Assembly (NCBI RefSeq): GCF_042453785.1
Contig: NC_091671.1
Coordinates: 9,556,001-9,620,000, forward strand
Length of the DNA: 64,000 nucleotides
Source: Malus domestica
Lineage: Eukaryota > Streptophyta > Magnoliopsida > Rosales > Rosaceae
Direction of reading: 5' to 3'
The notes under the pieces were generated by a model that was not told where the DNA came from, searched no databases, and saw only the letters and a program-made list of their open reading frames with translations. Positions 24,173 to 36,139 of the stretch are shown one piece after another. A program made the position numbers and the translations under genes. Numbering within the stretch: the first letter of the stretch is position 1; each line of letters starts with the position of its first letter.

Positions 24173-25515
24173 AATAATTATTATTAATTTTATTAATTTT
24201 TCCCTCAAATAAAAAACATTATTCATGAGGGTTTGGGAGGATTTTAAAAATCTAAACGATAAAGTGTAACCATTATCTACTCGTAGAGGAATAAATAATG
24301 ATGAATCGCAAGTGTTTATATATTCTTTCACATTTTTCGTACTTGTATTGTATGAATGTCTTCTTAGTTCTTGCCTATACAAATATTATACTAGTTTATT
24401 TTAATTTTGGACAAGAACATGTTAACTGTTAAGTAAAATTTATTATCCTAGTAAATTAGTAATGATAATAAAGAAGTCTCATAATAAAAATAAGGGGAAA
24501 CTTGATCTAAGTCCAATTTTTTTTAGCCAATAGTAGGAATGGTCCAATTTATTAAAATAAGTCCAATTCTTTAAATTTAATTATTTAATTATCAATAATT
24601 ATCTATTCAATAATAAGATTTATTATAAAAATCAAATTTCTTCCTAATTATCTCTTTGATTATTATTATTATTATTTTGTTATTTCTTGTTCTTCCTCCC
24701 TCTTTAAACCTCATTAGATTTTATTTTTAATTTTTATAATCAACCTATATCACAGGTTAATTATTTTTTTGTATCTATATGACAGATTCTTCTTTATAAT
24801 TAACGTGTTACAGATTAATGTGTCTTGCTTCGCTTGTAGGTATATTATGTTTTCCCTACTTTTTAGTTAGGTTTCATATCTTGCTTATAGGTACAATATA
24901 TATTCATATATTTGTTACTTAAGTTAAGGTAGAATGTTTTGTAGATAATTTATGTTAGTATATTAGTTTTTTCTGTTATAAGATATTAATTAGATTTTTT
25001 GGAGTTGAAAAATGCTTCATATTAGAAGATTTTAATTGATTTTTAATATTTTTAAAAATTATAAAATGAGTATAAAAGAAATAAAAACATGTAATTATAT
25101 AACTTGACTCACACCTAAAAATCATCTATATTTTTGGACATGGATCTAAAAGCCCCTAAAAATAAATAATGACTAAAACTTTTTTTTATAACTTATATAG
25201 AATAATAATACAAAACTATATATTTAATATAGAATATATTGTATATATTAATATGGCTATTGTATTTTATAATAAATCTTTTAGTAATTAAACTTTAAAA
25301 TTATCAAATTAATTTTTTTTCTTAACGGGTCGAAACGGGTCACCCACGTGTTACCCACGTGTATACCCGTTAAGAACCCGTTATTAACAGGTTCTTAACG
25401 GGTCACCCGATAATGACCCGATAAGTTATCGTGTTGACCCGAAACCCGTTATTTTCGTGTCGTTTTCGTGTCGTGTCATCGTGTCGTGTCAGAAACTGCC
25501 GGGTCTACTCCTAAG

Positions 25516-26364
25516 TAGTCAATTACGGCAGATCAATAAAGAAAATATCTGTAACATGCCCCGAATTTTATCCACCTTTATGTCCCTTTTTAGCTTCACA
25601 AAATCTTCAGCTTGTCTCACAACTTTAGTGCCTAACTCATAATTCAAATAAAACAGAAAAGAGAACACCAGAGTATATATAATTAATTTGTCATTTATAT
25701 ATGTTATTTCAGCAAACTAAGAACTAAGGATTAGGAAGCTAGAGTTTCGACCTTTATTTCTTTCTTTTGCTTCTCTTTTTCTGTTAAATCACCTGTTTTT
25801 TTTCTTTCAGAAAGAGACCCATATGGTGTTGTAGGTCGAAAAAACCAAAGAACTATCTTTTGGCTGTGGGGCTGCACCATAATGGACGATACTGAGCCAC
25901 ATAAAAGCTTATTAAGCTTCGTCTATAAGGAATCTTCTTTACTGATCACAGTCAGTACGTAGTATACATATATAAGTTAATTCGAAGACCATACGTTGTT
26001 TACGTAACATGGAAATAATGTAAGCTCTAAATTTTCTACTGTTACGGTTCACAATATTTACAAATATGATCATCTGTAGAGTATATTGTCAATCGTATAT
26101 ATGACGAATATTGATATATAGCACATATATCCGTAAACTTTGGATACGTACGTACTATATGGTCCATCCGCCCATGTCCTGATGTCTATGATACATACTT
26201 CTCGCTCTTTCCTCATTTTTGATACAGCTTGCTTTCTTTATGAAAGAAACATTGCAACATGCTTCAAACTCATTTTTAATTATATGGCCCTTTTTTTTAA
26301 GGGACGATCCATGATGATTAAGAAGATGAAGGGTTTCGATTATAAAATTTATACTATGAAAATA
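25516..26364. other. Intergenic, no gene seen
   Basis: AT-rich sequence resuming the pre-insertion locus right of the hAT element. No ORF with a domain. Confidence 0.4.
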
Positions 26365-27259
26365 CATTACTCGTAGAAAATGAGTTTTGTGGCAATAGTA
26401 GGAAAAGTTATTTGTGCAACAGATGTTTGTGTGACAAAGCAAAATCCGTCGCGCAAGTGCGATTGGCGCAACGAAACAATAGCTTCGTCACACAAGATTG
26501 CTGCTACTTTGTGCGATGAAGAACTTTGTCGCGCAATATAGTTTGCATGACCAAAAAAAAAACTTGTCACTCAAAATCAATAAGAAAACCGCGGGTAATT
26601 TTTTTTGGAGCAAAAAAAAATGCAGTTCAGCAGTTTGATGAACCACCTCCAGCAACAACCTCCTAGCCCCCCGTCGTAGCAGTTATGACCTCCCAGCCCC
26701 CCAACGTAGCAGCAACACCACGAGCAGGCGATTGTGATGTGGACGACTACATATTCTAGTTTTTTTTTTTTTTAATTGTTTTCAAATTTTAAAATATTTC
26801 TTTCCGTTGTATGTACATTTTCAATAATTTTTTTAATTCAATATTCTTCTTTACATTTTTTGTTTTTAATTTCATTAAATTAATTTATACAAAAAACAAT
26901 ATTATCAACATTTAAAAGGAAAAAATAAATAAAAATTATTTAAAAAATAATAATTTTAAAATCTGATTGCGACGGCCTTATGTCTGTCGAGCAAAGGTTT
27001 GGGGGTCGAACCCAAGTTTCGTCGCTCGGAGTATCACGCACAACGAACACTCATTCGTCGCTCTTAGTTTCGCTCAACAACCACCAGATCCGTCGCGCAA
27101 CATTCATTTTGCACGACAAAGCACTTTTCTTCGTTGCGTAATGTCTGACATCACAAGCTTTGCGCGACGTCTTCTTCGCCGCCCAATGTTTACGACAACC
27201 GTATTTGCCTTTGCACGATAGATGTCTCTTTGTCACCCAAGCAGTCATGCTTAGTAGTG
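26365..27259. mobile_element. Possible CACTA-like non-autonomous element
   Basis: The left edge CATTACTCGTAGAAAATG and the inverted right edge CACTACTAAGCATG resemble degraded CACTA ends. Just inside both ends are repeated GTCGCGCAA / TTGCGCGACG words in both orientations, as in CACTA subterminal regions. Ends and duplication are too decayed for certainty. Confidence 0.4.
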
Positions 27260-27659
27260 TGGACTTCCATATGAAATACAAGTATTATCCAAAGGGTATT
27301 TATTTTTCATACTAAATGCATACACATCATAAAGTTAAGCATTATAATTTGAAACGAACAATTATTTACAAGGAGGGTTAATGAAATGGTTGCATGCATC
27401 ATAAACTAAGGAAAGATTTTAATTAAGTGACATAATTTAGAAATAGCATGTCTATAAGGGATAAATTTCATTCAAGTAAGAGAAGATACAGAGCTAGCAT
27501 CTGACTGAATTATAGTGAGAGAGCCAGAGTATCCTTCCTCCGTCGAGACCTAAATACTATCAGAACTCAATGAATATGTAGTTGACTTGGGTACATTATT
27601 ACAATTCTAGGACTAAAACTAAATAAAATAAAAAATAAATTAGACGCTAAATTAGACAA

Positions 27660-28830
27660 AATAGTTGAAAGCTGTTTTGCTTCACTATGTTGATGACATA
27701 ATTCTTACATGGAATAATGAGAAATCAATTCAAGCTATTAATTATGTCTAAACTTTCAACTGAATTTCATATGAAGGATTTAGGGTGTTGAGAGTGAATC
27801 TCACATCAGGAAAAAAAATGACTTTGCATGTGCTTATAAGTAGTTAGGCTACTCTCCATATTACCCATTATGATGGAACCTCAACTTTCTTTATAGTGTC
27901 AGAGCATGTTATCCCACGTGTAAAGCCTAAAGGTTGCACGTAGTCTATGTCACCCAATTGTGTTGTTCATGCGTCAAACTTGAAAATTCATCACATGCGA
28001 GGAGGCGTGTTGAGATTGAGAGTGAATCTCACATCGGAAAAAGAATGGGTCTTGCATGTGCTTATGAATAGTTGGGTTACTCCACATATTGCCAATTGAG
28101 TTTTTGGTGGACCTCAACTTTCTTCATAGGGGATCTGCACTATTTTTAGGTTTGTAAATTGTCTATCAAAAATCAGGGTTATTTGTTCATCAGTCTAAGC
28201 ATGCTTCTGACATTCTTCGCAAGGCACAAATATTTAATTGCAAACCTTGTACAACTCCTTGTCATCCTCATCAGAAACTCCTCAAGAATCGTAGTCCCAT
28301 ATTCTCAGATCCTTCTTATTATCTAAGAACAGTGGGAGCTCTTCAATATTTGACTTTTACTCTGTTTGACATAGCCTATTCAGTTAATCTGAGTTTGTTA
28401 ATTTATGCATGCTCTATTAGAATTACATTATATTGCAGTTAAAAGGATACTATATCTTTAGGGCACTATTATGGTATATTAGTTTTACTCTTGGTACTTT
28501 GGATTTAAAAAGCCTTTTCAGATAATGATTTGGCAGGGGATCCAAATGATAGAAGACCAACTTCAGGTTGCGTTATTTTGTTGGATTTGAATCCTATCTC
28601 ATGGAGCTCAACGAACAACATGTCGTTTCTAGGTCTTCTACATAGGCTGAATATAGGGTGCCATGCTCACTGCTTGCATATTTTACTGCCTTATTCTTCT
28701 GTATTGCATTGTGACAATGTCTTGGCTACGGCTTTAGCAACTAATTCAGTCTTATAATCAAAGGCTAAACACATTGAAATTAACTGTCATTTTGCGAGAG
28801 GACGTGTTCAACAAGGTTCTTTACAGTAGT
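27660..28830 (+). pseudogene. Decayed Copia retrotransposon reverse transcriptase / RNase H
   Basis: The reverse-transcriptase catalytic YVDD motif is visible at about 27687. After the solo LTR described next, LHYFLGL follows. The frame then decays through stops and small shifts past the connection region (KHASDILRKAQIFNCK). An RNase H-type stretch (DPNDRRPTSGCVI, then NPISWSSTN) ends near 28620. No intact protein can be made. Confidence 0.8.
27786..28126 (+). mobile_element. Solo LTR inserted into the Copia relic
   Basis: It begins TGTTGAGAGTGAATCTCACA and ends TTTCTTCA, i.e. TG...CA, and is bounded by the 5-bp duplication TAGGG (27781-27785 and 28127-28131). The reverse-transcriptase similarity stops at the left flank and resumes in frame at the right flank. 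Internally the start sequence recurs at about 28008, so the LTR contains a partial direct repeat. Same family as 17170-17498. Confidence 0.85.
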
Positions 28831-29129
28831 AGTTTGTTTCTTCTTCGGATTAATAATATGGTCTCTATTATCCTCAGCTTTCTTTTCATTGTAAAAATCT
28901 CATGCTTGGTTAATAAAATGTCTCAGTTCATAGATTAATGAACATTGTTATCAATTTTTCATACCATTATAAATTAAAAAAAAAACTCTTGTGTTCTAGT
29001 ATTTTAATGAAATTACTATTTATTATTTTAATTGGATACTAAGATATAAAGTACTTAGAAAACTAAAATAACTCCTATTTTGATTCTTTATATACTGAAT
29101 TTTTTAGGGGAGAACTCGGCTAAGCCACA

Positions 29130-29335
29130 CAACACAATGGACAATCTCGAATTCGTCATCCACGAAATTCGAACCTAAGATCTCTCACTTCCAAGTGAAG
29201 AAGAATACAACCAGACTGTAGTACGGGTACACAATGGGCAACTTAATTTGGTATCGAATTCGTCATCCATGAGATTTGAACCTAAGACCTCTCACTTCCA
29301 AATGAAGAGGAATAGCACTAGACCGTACTGAGTTG
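29130..29335 (-). repeat. Tandem pair of SINE-like segments
   Basis: GAATTCGTCATCCA...GAAATTCGAACCTAAGATCTCTCACTTCC occurs twice about 122 bases apart. On the minus strand it reads GGTTCGAATTTC, a tRNA box-B-like word, preceded by AAGTGAGAGATCTTA, as in the SINE at 51382-51557. Probably degraded SINE copies. Confidence 0.5.
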
Positions 29336-30427
29336 TAGATATTTTTGTTTTTAACCAATTAACAATACGTAAGCTGCAAAGGTAGCGTGCCCACCATAAA
29401 GCCTGCAGGGAAGCTAGCACAAACAAGTTTTACAAACTCTCTACTAAGATATATATGTCGGAATTGCATCTATGCATTACAACTTTTTTCACCAAAAGAA
29501 GTCGTTAATGATAGTAAAAACGAACATACAACATCATGTTAAACGTGTCTCTTAGAACATTCAAGAGACTATACATGTTAAAAGAACATCATAACCCTAC
29601 AATTATAAACACATCAAAAATACAATTTAATTCTTCAATCATGGAGGACCCTTAGTCCTAAACCCTAAACCCTAGTCACGAGGACTAAAACATGGCAAGC
29701 TTGAGAACTTCATAGAGGATCTACGAGGAAAATACTACACCAATCTCTAATAATTTTGCAATCGTTTGCAAAGAATATGAGAGTCGAGTTTCCTTCGCAA
29801 GCGCACAAAACAAAAACACCACCACCTCAAACATCTCATTGAACTTGTAATTATGCGTTAAATCTAGAACATGCTCCAATCAAGTTCAAACAACTTCTAC
29901 TCGGATCAAAATTCTAACAAATAAGGTTTCATTTACCTATATATATAAATTTCACAAACTCACTACTAAGAGATAGATGTCGAACTTGCATCCGTGCGTT
30001 AAACCTATAACATGTCTTTGGAACATGCTCCAACCAGTGAAAACAACCTCCACTTGATCAAAATTCTAGGGGACTGTACGGTTTCATATATATATATACA
30101 TATATATATAATCACAAAACAAATGAGAACTTTTTCTTCCACGGAAAACCAATGCCATTTGGGTTTTCCAAGGGATACCAAAAGAAAAAAAAAGGTTCAG
30201 ATAAATGTTAAATCTCCAAAAGCATATAGAAAAATTTAAGATGAGCTTCTCTCAAAGTTGGATCCCATGGCTCATAATAATGGACAAAAGTTAGGCAGTG
30301 GGGGGTCTTCTTGTACGTCTCCTGAAATTAAGAGAGCATCGGCTGGTGGCGCCCCCATTGTCCAATCATGTAGCAACAGGTAGGACCATCGACGTCAATC
30401 TTTTTCAGCAGATGCCTGTGGTCGGAA

Positions 30428-30627
30428 TGAATTGGATCCTCTTCGAGGCAAATTCTCGGAGTCCTTCTAACCCAATAATACGGGCAGTTGAATTTTGATT
30501 CAACGGCTACAAACAGGGAGATCCCTTTAAAAGTTATAATAATTGTAGCCGTTAGATTAAAATCCAACTGCCCGTGTTTGTGGGTCAAGAGGATCCCAAG
30601 GCTTTGCCTCAGAGAGCATCCAATTCC
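30428..30627. mobile_element. Fold-back MITE with 9-bp duplication TGGTCGGAA
   Basis: TGGTCGGAA flanks it at 30419-30427 and 30628-30636. Starting GAATTGGATCCTCT and ending AGAGCATCCAATTC, it is inverted along nearly its full length: ACGGGCAGTTGAATTTTGAT pairs with ATTAAAATCCAACTGCCCGT, and CAACGGCTACAA with TTGTAGCCGTTAG. A 9-bp duplication points to Mutator-type transposase. No coding capacity. Confidence 0.88.
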
Positions 30628-30677
30628 TGGTCGGAAAACCTTATTGCCACGTAATCCACTGATTAGTTCTTAACCTA

Positions 30678-30888
30678 GAATCCGGATCCTCTTTGTAAGG
30701 ATCATGTAGATTCGTGAATCGTGTCTGTTCATTGTACATCGTGAGGTCAGAAATCATTTTAAATATTTTTATTTAAATTAAATACAAACAGTACCTAACA
30801 AAAACTGACAGCACGATATATGATGTATGGACACAATTCATAAATTCTTAGGATCCTCACCAAAAGGATCCGGAGAGGAACCTGTTGG
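30678..30888. mobile_element. MITE of the GGATCCTCT family with 9-bp duplication CTTAACCTA
   Basis: CTTAACCTA flanks at 30669-30677 and 30889-30897. Ends GAATCCGGATCCTCTTT and AAAAGGATCCGGAGAGG are inverted, and the centre carries a paired TGTACATCGTGAGGTCAGAA ... CACGATATATGATGTATGG. It lies 51 bases from the previous element. Related copies: 47683-47938 and, more decayed, 35590-35820. Confidence 0.88.
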
Positions 30889-30897
30889 CTTAACCTA

Positions 30898-32302
30898 AAC
30901 GCGTCTGAATATATATTCATTACTTCTTGCTTAAAAATTTCTTTTATTCTTGTTTTTCATGGGCCATGTGTATTACGTTTTGACTTCACCGTTTTTTTTT
31001 TTTTTTTGGTCAATAGTTTGAGATTTAGAGTTTAAATACTAAGCAGGGAATAACTTTCATGCGGGAGAGGCATCTTTCAACCTTTCAATTTGATTCTCAC
31101 GCATGTATTCTAATTAGACCTCACATAGTCGGCAATGGCCATGAAAATAAATGTCATTTAAGTTGTACTTTACGTGATGATTTTTTAGAGTACTAATAAC
31201 ATCTTTTAATTTTAATTAGAATTTGAATGTTGCAAACATTCAAGGGTGGAGCTAGCTATAGACTCCATGAGTTATAGCCTAGTGCAATTCTTGGTAAATT
31301 AGAAATTACTATTGAGATTTAGCCTAAATTTGTTAAAAATAAATTTTAGCCCATCCTAATTAAATCTAATTTACACTCCATACTTCAAGACAAAAAAAAC
31401 ATCAACCCACTCAAGTATAAATTCTTAGCTTGTTCTTCAAAAACAAAAACAAAAACAAAAAAAAATCTTAGCTCTACCCTTGTAAACATTGACATAAACG
31501 ATGTCCTTTGAAACTTACTAATTTAACATAACATCAGTTTGATCCAGTTGATCAAAACCACACATGTTCATAATAATTCGTGATCATGTGATGAAGACTC
31601 AGCAATATATGTTTTCAATAACATATTTCTTATTCCCCATCTTTTGTTTGCAATAGTTCCATTTAAGGAAGTAAAACTAGGAAATTTACCGACACTCTTA
31701 AATGAATGTGGATCCTACCATTATATGTGAATGTTATTTATATTAAAGAGTGTCACTTTTATGTACTTAAATAACAATGCTCGTTACTTTATAACTATTA
31801 TATTTTTGCAATAACAAGGTTTTGATTTTAATTTTAGTTACTTTAACTAACATTTATTAAGTTGTACTTTATACGAAGATGGACGTCTATGCATGATTAC
31901 CTCATAATCTTTTTGTTTGGACACCATTTAATATTGCATGCAAATCTTCGTGCTTCCTGCTGCCGATATTATCTTTGAAATGATCAACGTGCAGGAAGAT
32001 TCCAGTTGTTTATAAATCGATCCGAATCGAAAATCCTGAATTATGGTTGGTTAGTGGTGTTGGAATCTAATTCTCTCCATTAATTTTTCAGAGTACGGCC
32101 TTTTCGCTCATTTCCATGCCAAAAGCTACACATTCTACTTGTGGAGAGATTATATTAGTTGGAAAAAGGAAGCAAAATTGCAGCCTTAACATAGTCACTT
32201 GTCCATTTGATCCCTCTCTCTCATACATCCCCACAGGGGCTAACCTCTTTGCGCGTAGACAGATATGTACGTGGACCACAATGACCAGTGCACTTTCGAG
32301 AG

Positions 32303-32305
<3 letters not shown>
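30898..32305. other. Intergenic, no gene seen
   Basis: AT-rich sequence. No domain-bearing ORF and no clear repeat ends. Confidence 0.4.
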
Positions 32306-32352
<47 letters not shown>

Positions 32353-32402
32353 TTATTTATTTATTTATTTATATATATATCTGTGTGTGTGTGCGCGCGC
32401 GT
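32306..32402. repeat. Compound microsatellite (AT)n-(TTTA)n-(AT)n-(GT)n-(GC)n
   Basis: About 21 AT units, then five or six TTTA units, a short AT tract, then GTGTGT and GCGCGCG. It can adopt cruciform or Z-DNA forms and is probably hypervariable. Confidence 0.9.
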
Positions 32403-33618
32403 GAGTAAACTTAAACTATAATAAATGAGAAACGAATGGTTTCATGGCTGGACCTAATTGCCAACTTTTTTTGTTACGAACCCTGCATGGATCAAGCATT
32501 ATGTGGGGGTCAACTAAAAAAGCAAGGTTCTTCGAATCTCCATCCAATCTTAGTGAGAGATGATATTCGTACCATTTCTCTATCATGCCTATAGTTTGTA
32601 ACAAGTGGCTGCGTGTGCTTATTGATCATAGAGGGCAACAAGAGTCAGAAATTGGCTAGCTAGGGCACTTCTAAACTAGCTAGATACGCGCACCACATAA
32701 GTTCAAATCTTTAAATTGAACTAATAATAATTGGATATAAGTCTGAAAAACATATGGAAAACATATATTTGTAAGGACAGTTAGCTCCTAAGTAAGTATA
32801 GTAATTACTTACACTACCCTTTAAAAAAAGGTATCGGTATCTTTGATTTGAACGATAATTATGTAATACAATCTTGTCCATGCATAACAACTTATCTTGA
32901 CAGAGTAATAGCATGTCCATAACATAAACACCAATCTTGTTAACTTGCTCTTTATGCTGAGAAAAAAACCTTAGTTGATAGAGAGAAAAAATAGAAAAAT
33001 TCCTTTGTCAACGGCCCCTACCTTTGGTTTTGGGATCGGTCGCAATCCCTCTTGGTTTCTTCCCTCTCTTTGCCTCCATATTCTTCCTATCTTCTAACTA
33101 CTCTCTTCTTCTAGTTGTGATTACTCTTTTGCTTTGATTAGAAGAATATTTGTGGTCGTGGTTGTGGTTGCTCTTTATTTGTCAAGAAGAGCCTTTGTAG
33201 TGTGACTAGTGTCTATGGCATACTACTCAAACTCTAAGTTTTGAGCAGAGGTTGGCTGAGTTGGTGATCTTTGTGTTTCTTGTGGTTTTGTACACATAGA
33301 TAAGGACTATGAGGAGGAATTTAAACGTTTGTTGGGGTTAACTCATAGCAATGTTTTTTCTTTCTTTCAAAGAATGCAAGATCATCAAAGGGTAGTGCGG
33401 GCATGAGTGTTAATATTCTTGTTGGTTGGTTGTGGATATCCTTTTGGTTAAGGAATTGTATCGTATTCTTGATAATTTGTAGTTATGAAGTTGTGGTGTT
33501 TTTTTTAAGTGTGTGACCTCTTGGTTAATGTTTGGCATGTCTGCCCTACATGCGTTATTGATCGTTCTTATTAAAATTTCACTTGATCTTAAAAATTATA
33601 ACGTTATCATTATTATAT
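32403..33618. other. Intergenic, no gene seen
   Basis: Plus-strand sequence near 33000-33500 is less AT-rich and GT-rich, but frames are broken by stops. It might be an old retroelement fragment; nothing was recognised. Confidence 0.35.
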
Positions 33619-33802
33619 AGGGTGGTGATATCCACACACTCATTTTTACCTTTCACATAGTCCTCTCAATTGTCGCCCGTTAGATCGAATGAGTTGAAGA
33701 TGATTAAATAACATAAATTAACAGGGGGTGTGTGAATAACACCACTCTCTCTCTCTCTCGCATGTTAGATCGAATGAGTTGAAGATGATCAAATGACATA
33801 TA
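33619..33802. mobile_element. MITE with an 84-bp duplicated end
   Basis: GGTGGTGATATCCACACAC at the left is inverted as GTGTGTGAATAACACCAC at 33728-33745. The internal GTTAGATCGAATGAGTTGAA (from 33680) recurs from 33764 after a CT microsatellite, so the right part was duplicated after insertion. Same family as 8311-8462. Confidence 0.65.
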
Positions 33803-34110
33803 TGTGTGTATGTATGTATATGTATGTAACCTTGCACTATAAACTTGACAATTATAAAATAAATTATGTAATCTTGCTTTTCGTTTTCCTATTTACATAT
33901 TCGTGTCATTTAATTGTATTAGATTTTGTGAGCGATAAAATATGTCTGCTCCATAATTTATGTGAGTGTGTGTATATACAAATGTGACCGGAATAAAAAA
34001 TTTATTGATCAGATCATATACAACTTAGTCCATCTTCAATGCAAGACTGAAACTCAAATCTGAGCTTTATCTAAGATTCAAACATATTGTTTGGGCATAA
34101 ATAAAAATAA

Positions 34111-34259
34111 GGAAAACTAATGAAAAAGGCTTGAAAACTTTGAGTTTTAATGATAAGGACAAAATAGTAAAGTGAATAGTACTAGGATTCACTTTTTAGT
34201 GTAAAAATGTGGTTTTTCGTTAAACTGAATAGGACCGAGAGCTTTTCATTAAAGTTCCC
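34111..34259. mobile_element. 149-bp MITE with 10-bp duplication ATAAAAATAA
   Basis: ATAAAAATAA flanks at 34101-34110 and 34260-34269. The element runs from GGAAAACTAATGAAAAAG to CTTTTCATTAAAGTTCCC, inverted ends. Duplication length again points to a Mutator-type source. Confidence 0.85.
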
Positions 34260-34299
34260 ATAAAAATAAGGTTTGCTATGAGATCAAATTAGTTTTTAT

Positions 34300-35190
34300 T
34301 TACGCAAAAGTTGCACGAATCAAGCCCATCAACTTTAAAGCCTAATTTGAAATCCTATCTCAAGGTTCGGACGATCACCTCACTCCATCCCAACTTGTCT
34401 GAGGGCTCAGACAAGATTCTCGTTGAGGAACGTTTACACGCAGACAACCAAACTCAAGAATATCTCACCTCCTTAAATGCCTATACGCGCGCATCATCTG
34501 ACACGCTCATGTTACTATCGTGATCGTGCAAACCACCACAAAGCACAGTTGAAAACCACTAACCAGGAATTAGAGTCACTGTCAGTGCCAAATGACATAT
34601 TTACCCCTACTCCAACTCAGCAATATGATCGAAGTCACTCCTTCTCCATTGCCTATAAATAGAACCAAAGGCCTTCAAGCAAAAAACCTTTGTCAAAATT
34701 CAATCTTTACAACTAAACAACAACTTGAGTGATTCTTCAATCAACCCAACTGCTTTTTGCTACAAACCTAATTGCTTTTTAGTAAACCACTAGCTCCTTA
34801 GCTACAATCTTAAAAGCCTTCGAAGCAAACGATGCCTATGATCCCTGAGTTCTAAAACTTTTACAACTCTGCCACCACATGGTATGCTTCGATTGATTTG
34901 TCATTCCAACCATCCTGATGTCTTTTCTAAGGCTTAGATTTTACTTTTATAAACACTTGTAATCTTCACTTCATGAATTCTCATGAAATGATTACATTTT
35001 GTTTTTCGCTTTAATTTCCATTTCACTTTCATTTACTTTTTAGGCAAGCATACACAAAATTACACTAGATTTTAAGTCTTCGTCCACTCAAGGCACATAA
35101 AAGACTTAACCAAACCAACGTCTCACTCGGTGCACAATCACTTGGTTAAGAAGTCCAATTTACGCACAACTTTCCCACTCACGTAAAACA
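34300..35190 (+). mobile_element. Probable LTR fragment with its own TATA box
   Basis: CCTATAAATAGAACC at 34652-34666 is followed after about 25 bases by CTTCAAGCAAAAAACC, a layout typical of the U3-R part of plant LTRs. The flanking sequence is C/A-rich on the plus strand, unlike neighbouring intergenic DNA, with no long ORF. Exact LTR ends were not found. Confidence 0.4.
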
Positions 35191-35205
35191 CAAACACTTT
35201 ATGTT

Positions 35206-35352
35206 GATAGCCTCCAACAATGGCACGCCTCTCTTTCACTCGTGTCACCTTGTGGCACCGAGATTAAAAACAACATAAATGTAGCAAAGTCTTTTGATAA
35301 TTGCACGGGATGACACGAGTGAAAAAGAGGCATGACAATGTTGAAGGCATGA
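35206..35352. repeat. Imperfect hairpin, about 50-base stem
   Basis: GCCTCCAACAATGGCACGCC and TTTCACTCGTGTCACC on the left pair with TGACACGAGTGAAA and GGCATGACAATGTTGAAGGC on the right across a loop of about 40 bases. Many mismatches are G:U-compatible on the transcript. The part from ACATAAATGTAGCAAAGTC to TAATTGCACG recurs at 35427-35462. It could be a small fold-back element or a microRNA-like precursor. Confidence 0.55.
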
Positions 35353-35589
35353 CATGTATATGTGTTGGTGTTAAAATTCATCAGATGGATTGAGTCTTTT
35401 AGGAGTGGAATTCCTCTTAGAGAAGCAACATAACTGTAGCAAAGTCTTTTGATAATTGCACGTGCAACTCTGACAGCAAATGGATAGATAGATGCTACTA
35501 CATAATCCGCGAAGTACCAATATTAGTTGGCTGGTTTGCTTTATAGACTAGCTAGCTAGGAGCCTAGGACGCGTGGTTAGCCTAGCCAT

Positions 35590-35820
35590 AGGAGAAAATA
35601 ACTAGGGATTTAGGCCATCCGGATTCAAATCGTGGCAATCCTAGGGATTTCACATATTAGCCATTTATTATGTATTATACGATCAGAAATTATTTGATTT
35701 TTTTTATTTAAAATTAAATATAAATAGTATCTAATAAAAATTAATTGCACAGTATACGATAAATAATTAAAATGCGAAAATTTTTAAAATTCTCACAAAG
35801 TGAATTTGGAGAAAATCCTT
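35590..35820. mobile_element. Decayed copy of the GGATCCTCT MITE family
   Basis: Central words ATACGATCAGAAATTATTTGA, TTTAAAATTAAATATAAATA and GCACAGTATACGATAAAT match the centres of 30678-30888 and 47683-47938. The ends are eroded (ATCCGGATTC left; AATTTGGAGAAAATCC right). Confidence 0.55.
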
Positions 35821-36017
35821 TACCAATAACTAGCACAACCGCAAAGCTACTGCTGAACTGACCGCTGCTGTGGGAGTGAACAAATCTGCTACCAAAGATT
35901 AAAGCAGCTCTTCTTCATGCATGCATCAGCACAGCTTTAATCTGATCAAAAGAATGATCTGACTGATCACCTATCACACCTTCACAACACATGAGGATCG
36001 ACCAAACATATATAGCT

Positions 36018-36023
36018 CCAGAA

Positions 36024-36074
<51 letters not shown>

Positions 36075-36090
36075 ATATATATATATATCT
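36018..36090. repeat. Poly-A plus (AT)n microsatellite
   Basis: A run of about 20 A leads into about 15 AT units and a second short AT tract, then GT units. Confidence 0.9.
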
Positions 36091-36139
36091 ATATGTGTGT
36101 GTCTCTGTACGACGACAAAAATAATAAAATTTGAGATAA

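Larger units (their letters stand above)
19169..25507 (-). mobile_element. Complete hAT transposon (6,339 bp) with captured host-gene pieces
   Basis: It is flanked by an exact 8-bp duplication, CTCCTAAG (19161-19168 and 25508-25515), the size hAT enzymes generate. Terminal inverted repeats are TAGACCTGGCA (left) and TAGACCCGGCA inverted (right), one mismatch in 11. Subterminal zones at 19180-19345 and 25320-25500 are dense in ACCCG/CGGGT, TTAACGGGT and GTGTCGTG units, the kind of repeats to which hAT transposases bind. Contents on the minus strand are a likely first exon near 23.3 kb, dihydrolipoyl dehydrogenase exons, and then the transposase. On the plus strand is a transporter exon. A long inverted repeat is nested at 23573-24172. 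The bases 24400-25320 are AT-rich without genes. Confidence 0.93.

Noticed and set aside
29655..29680. Telomere-like CCCTAAACCCTA
   Set aside because: Only about two units; too short to call an interstitial telomere repeat.
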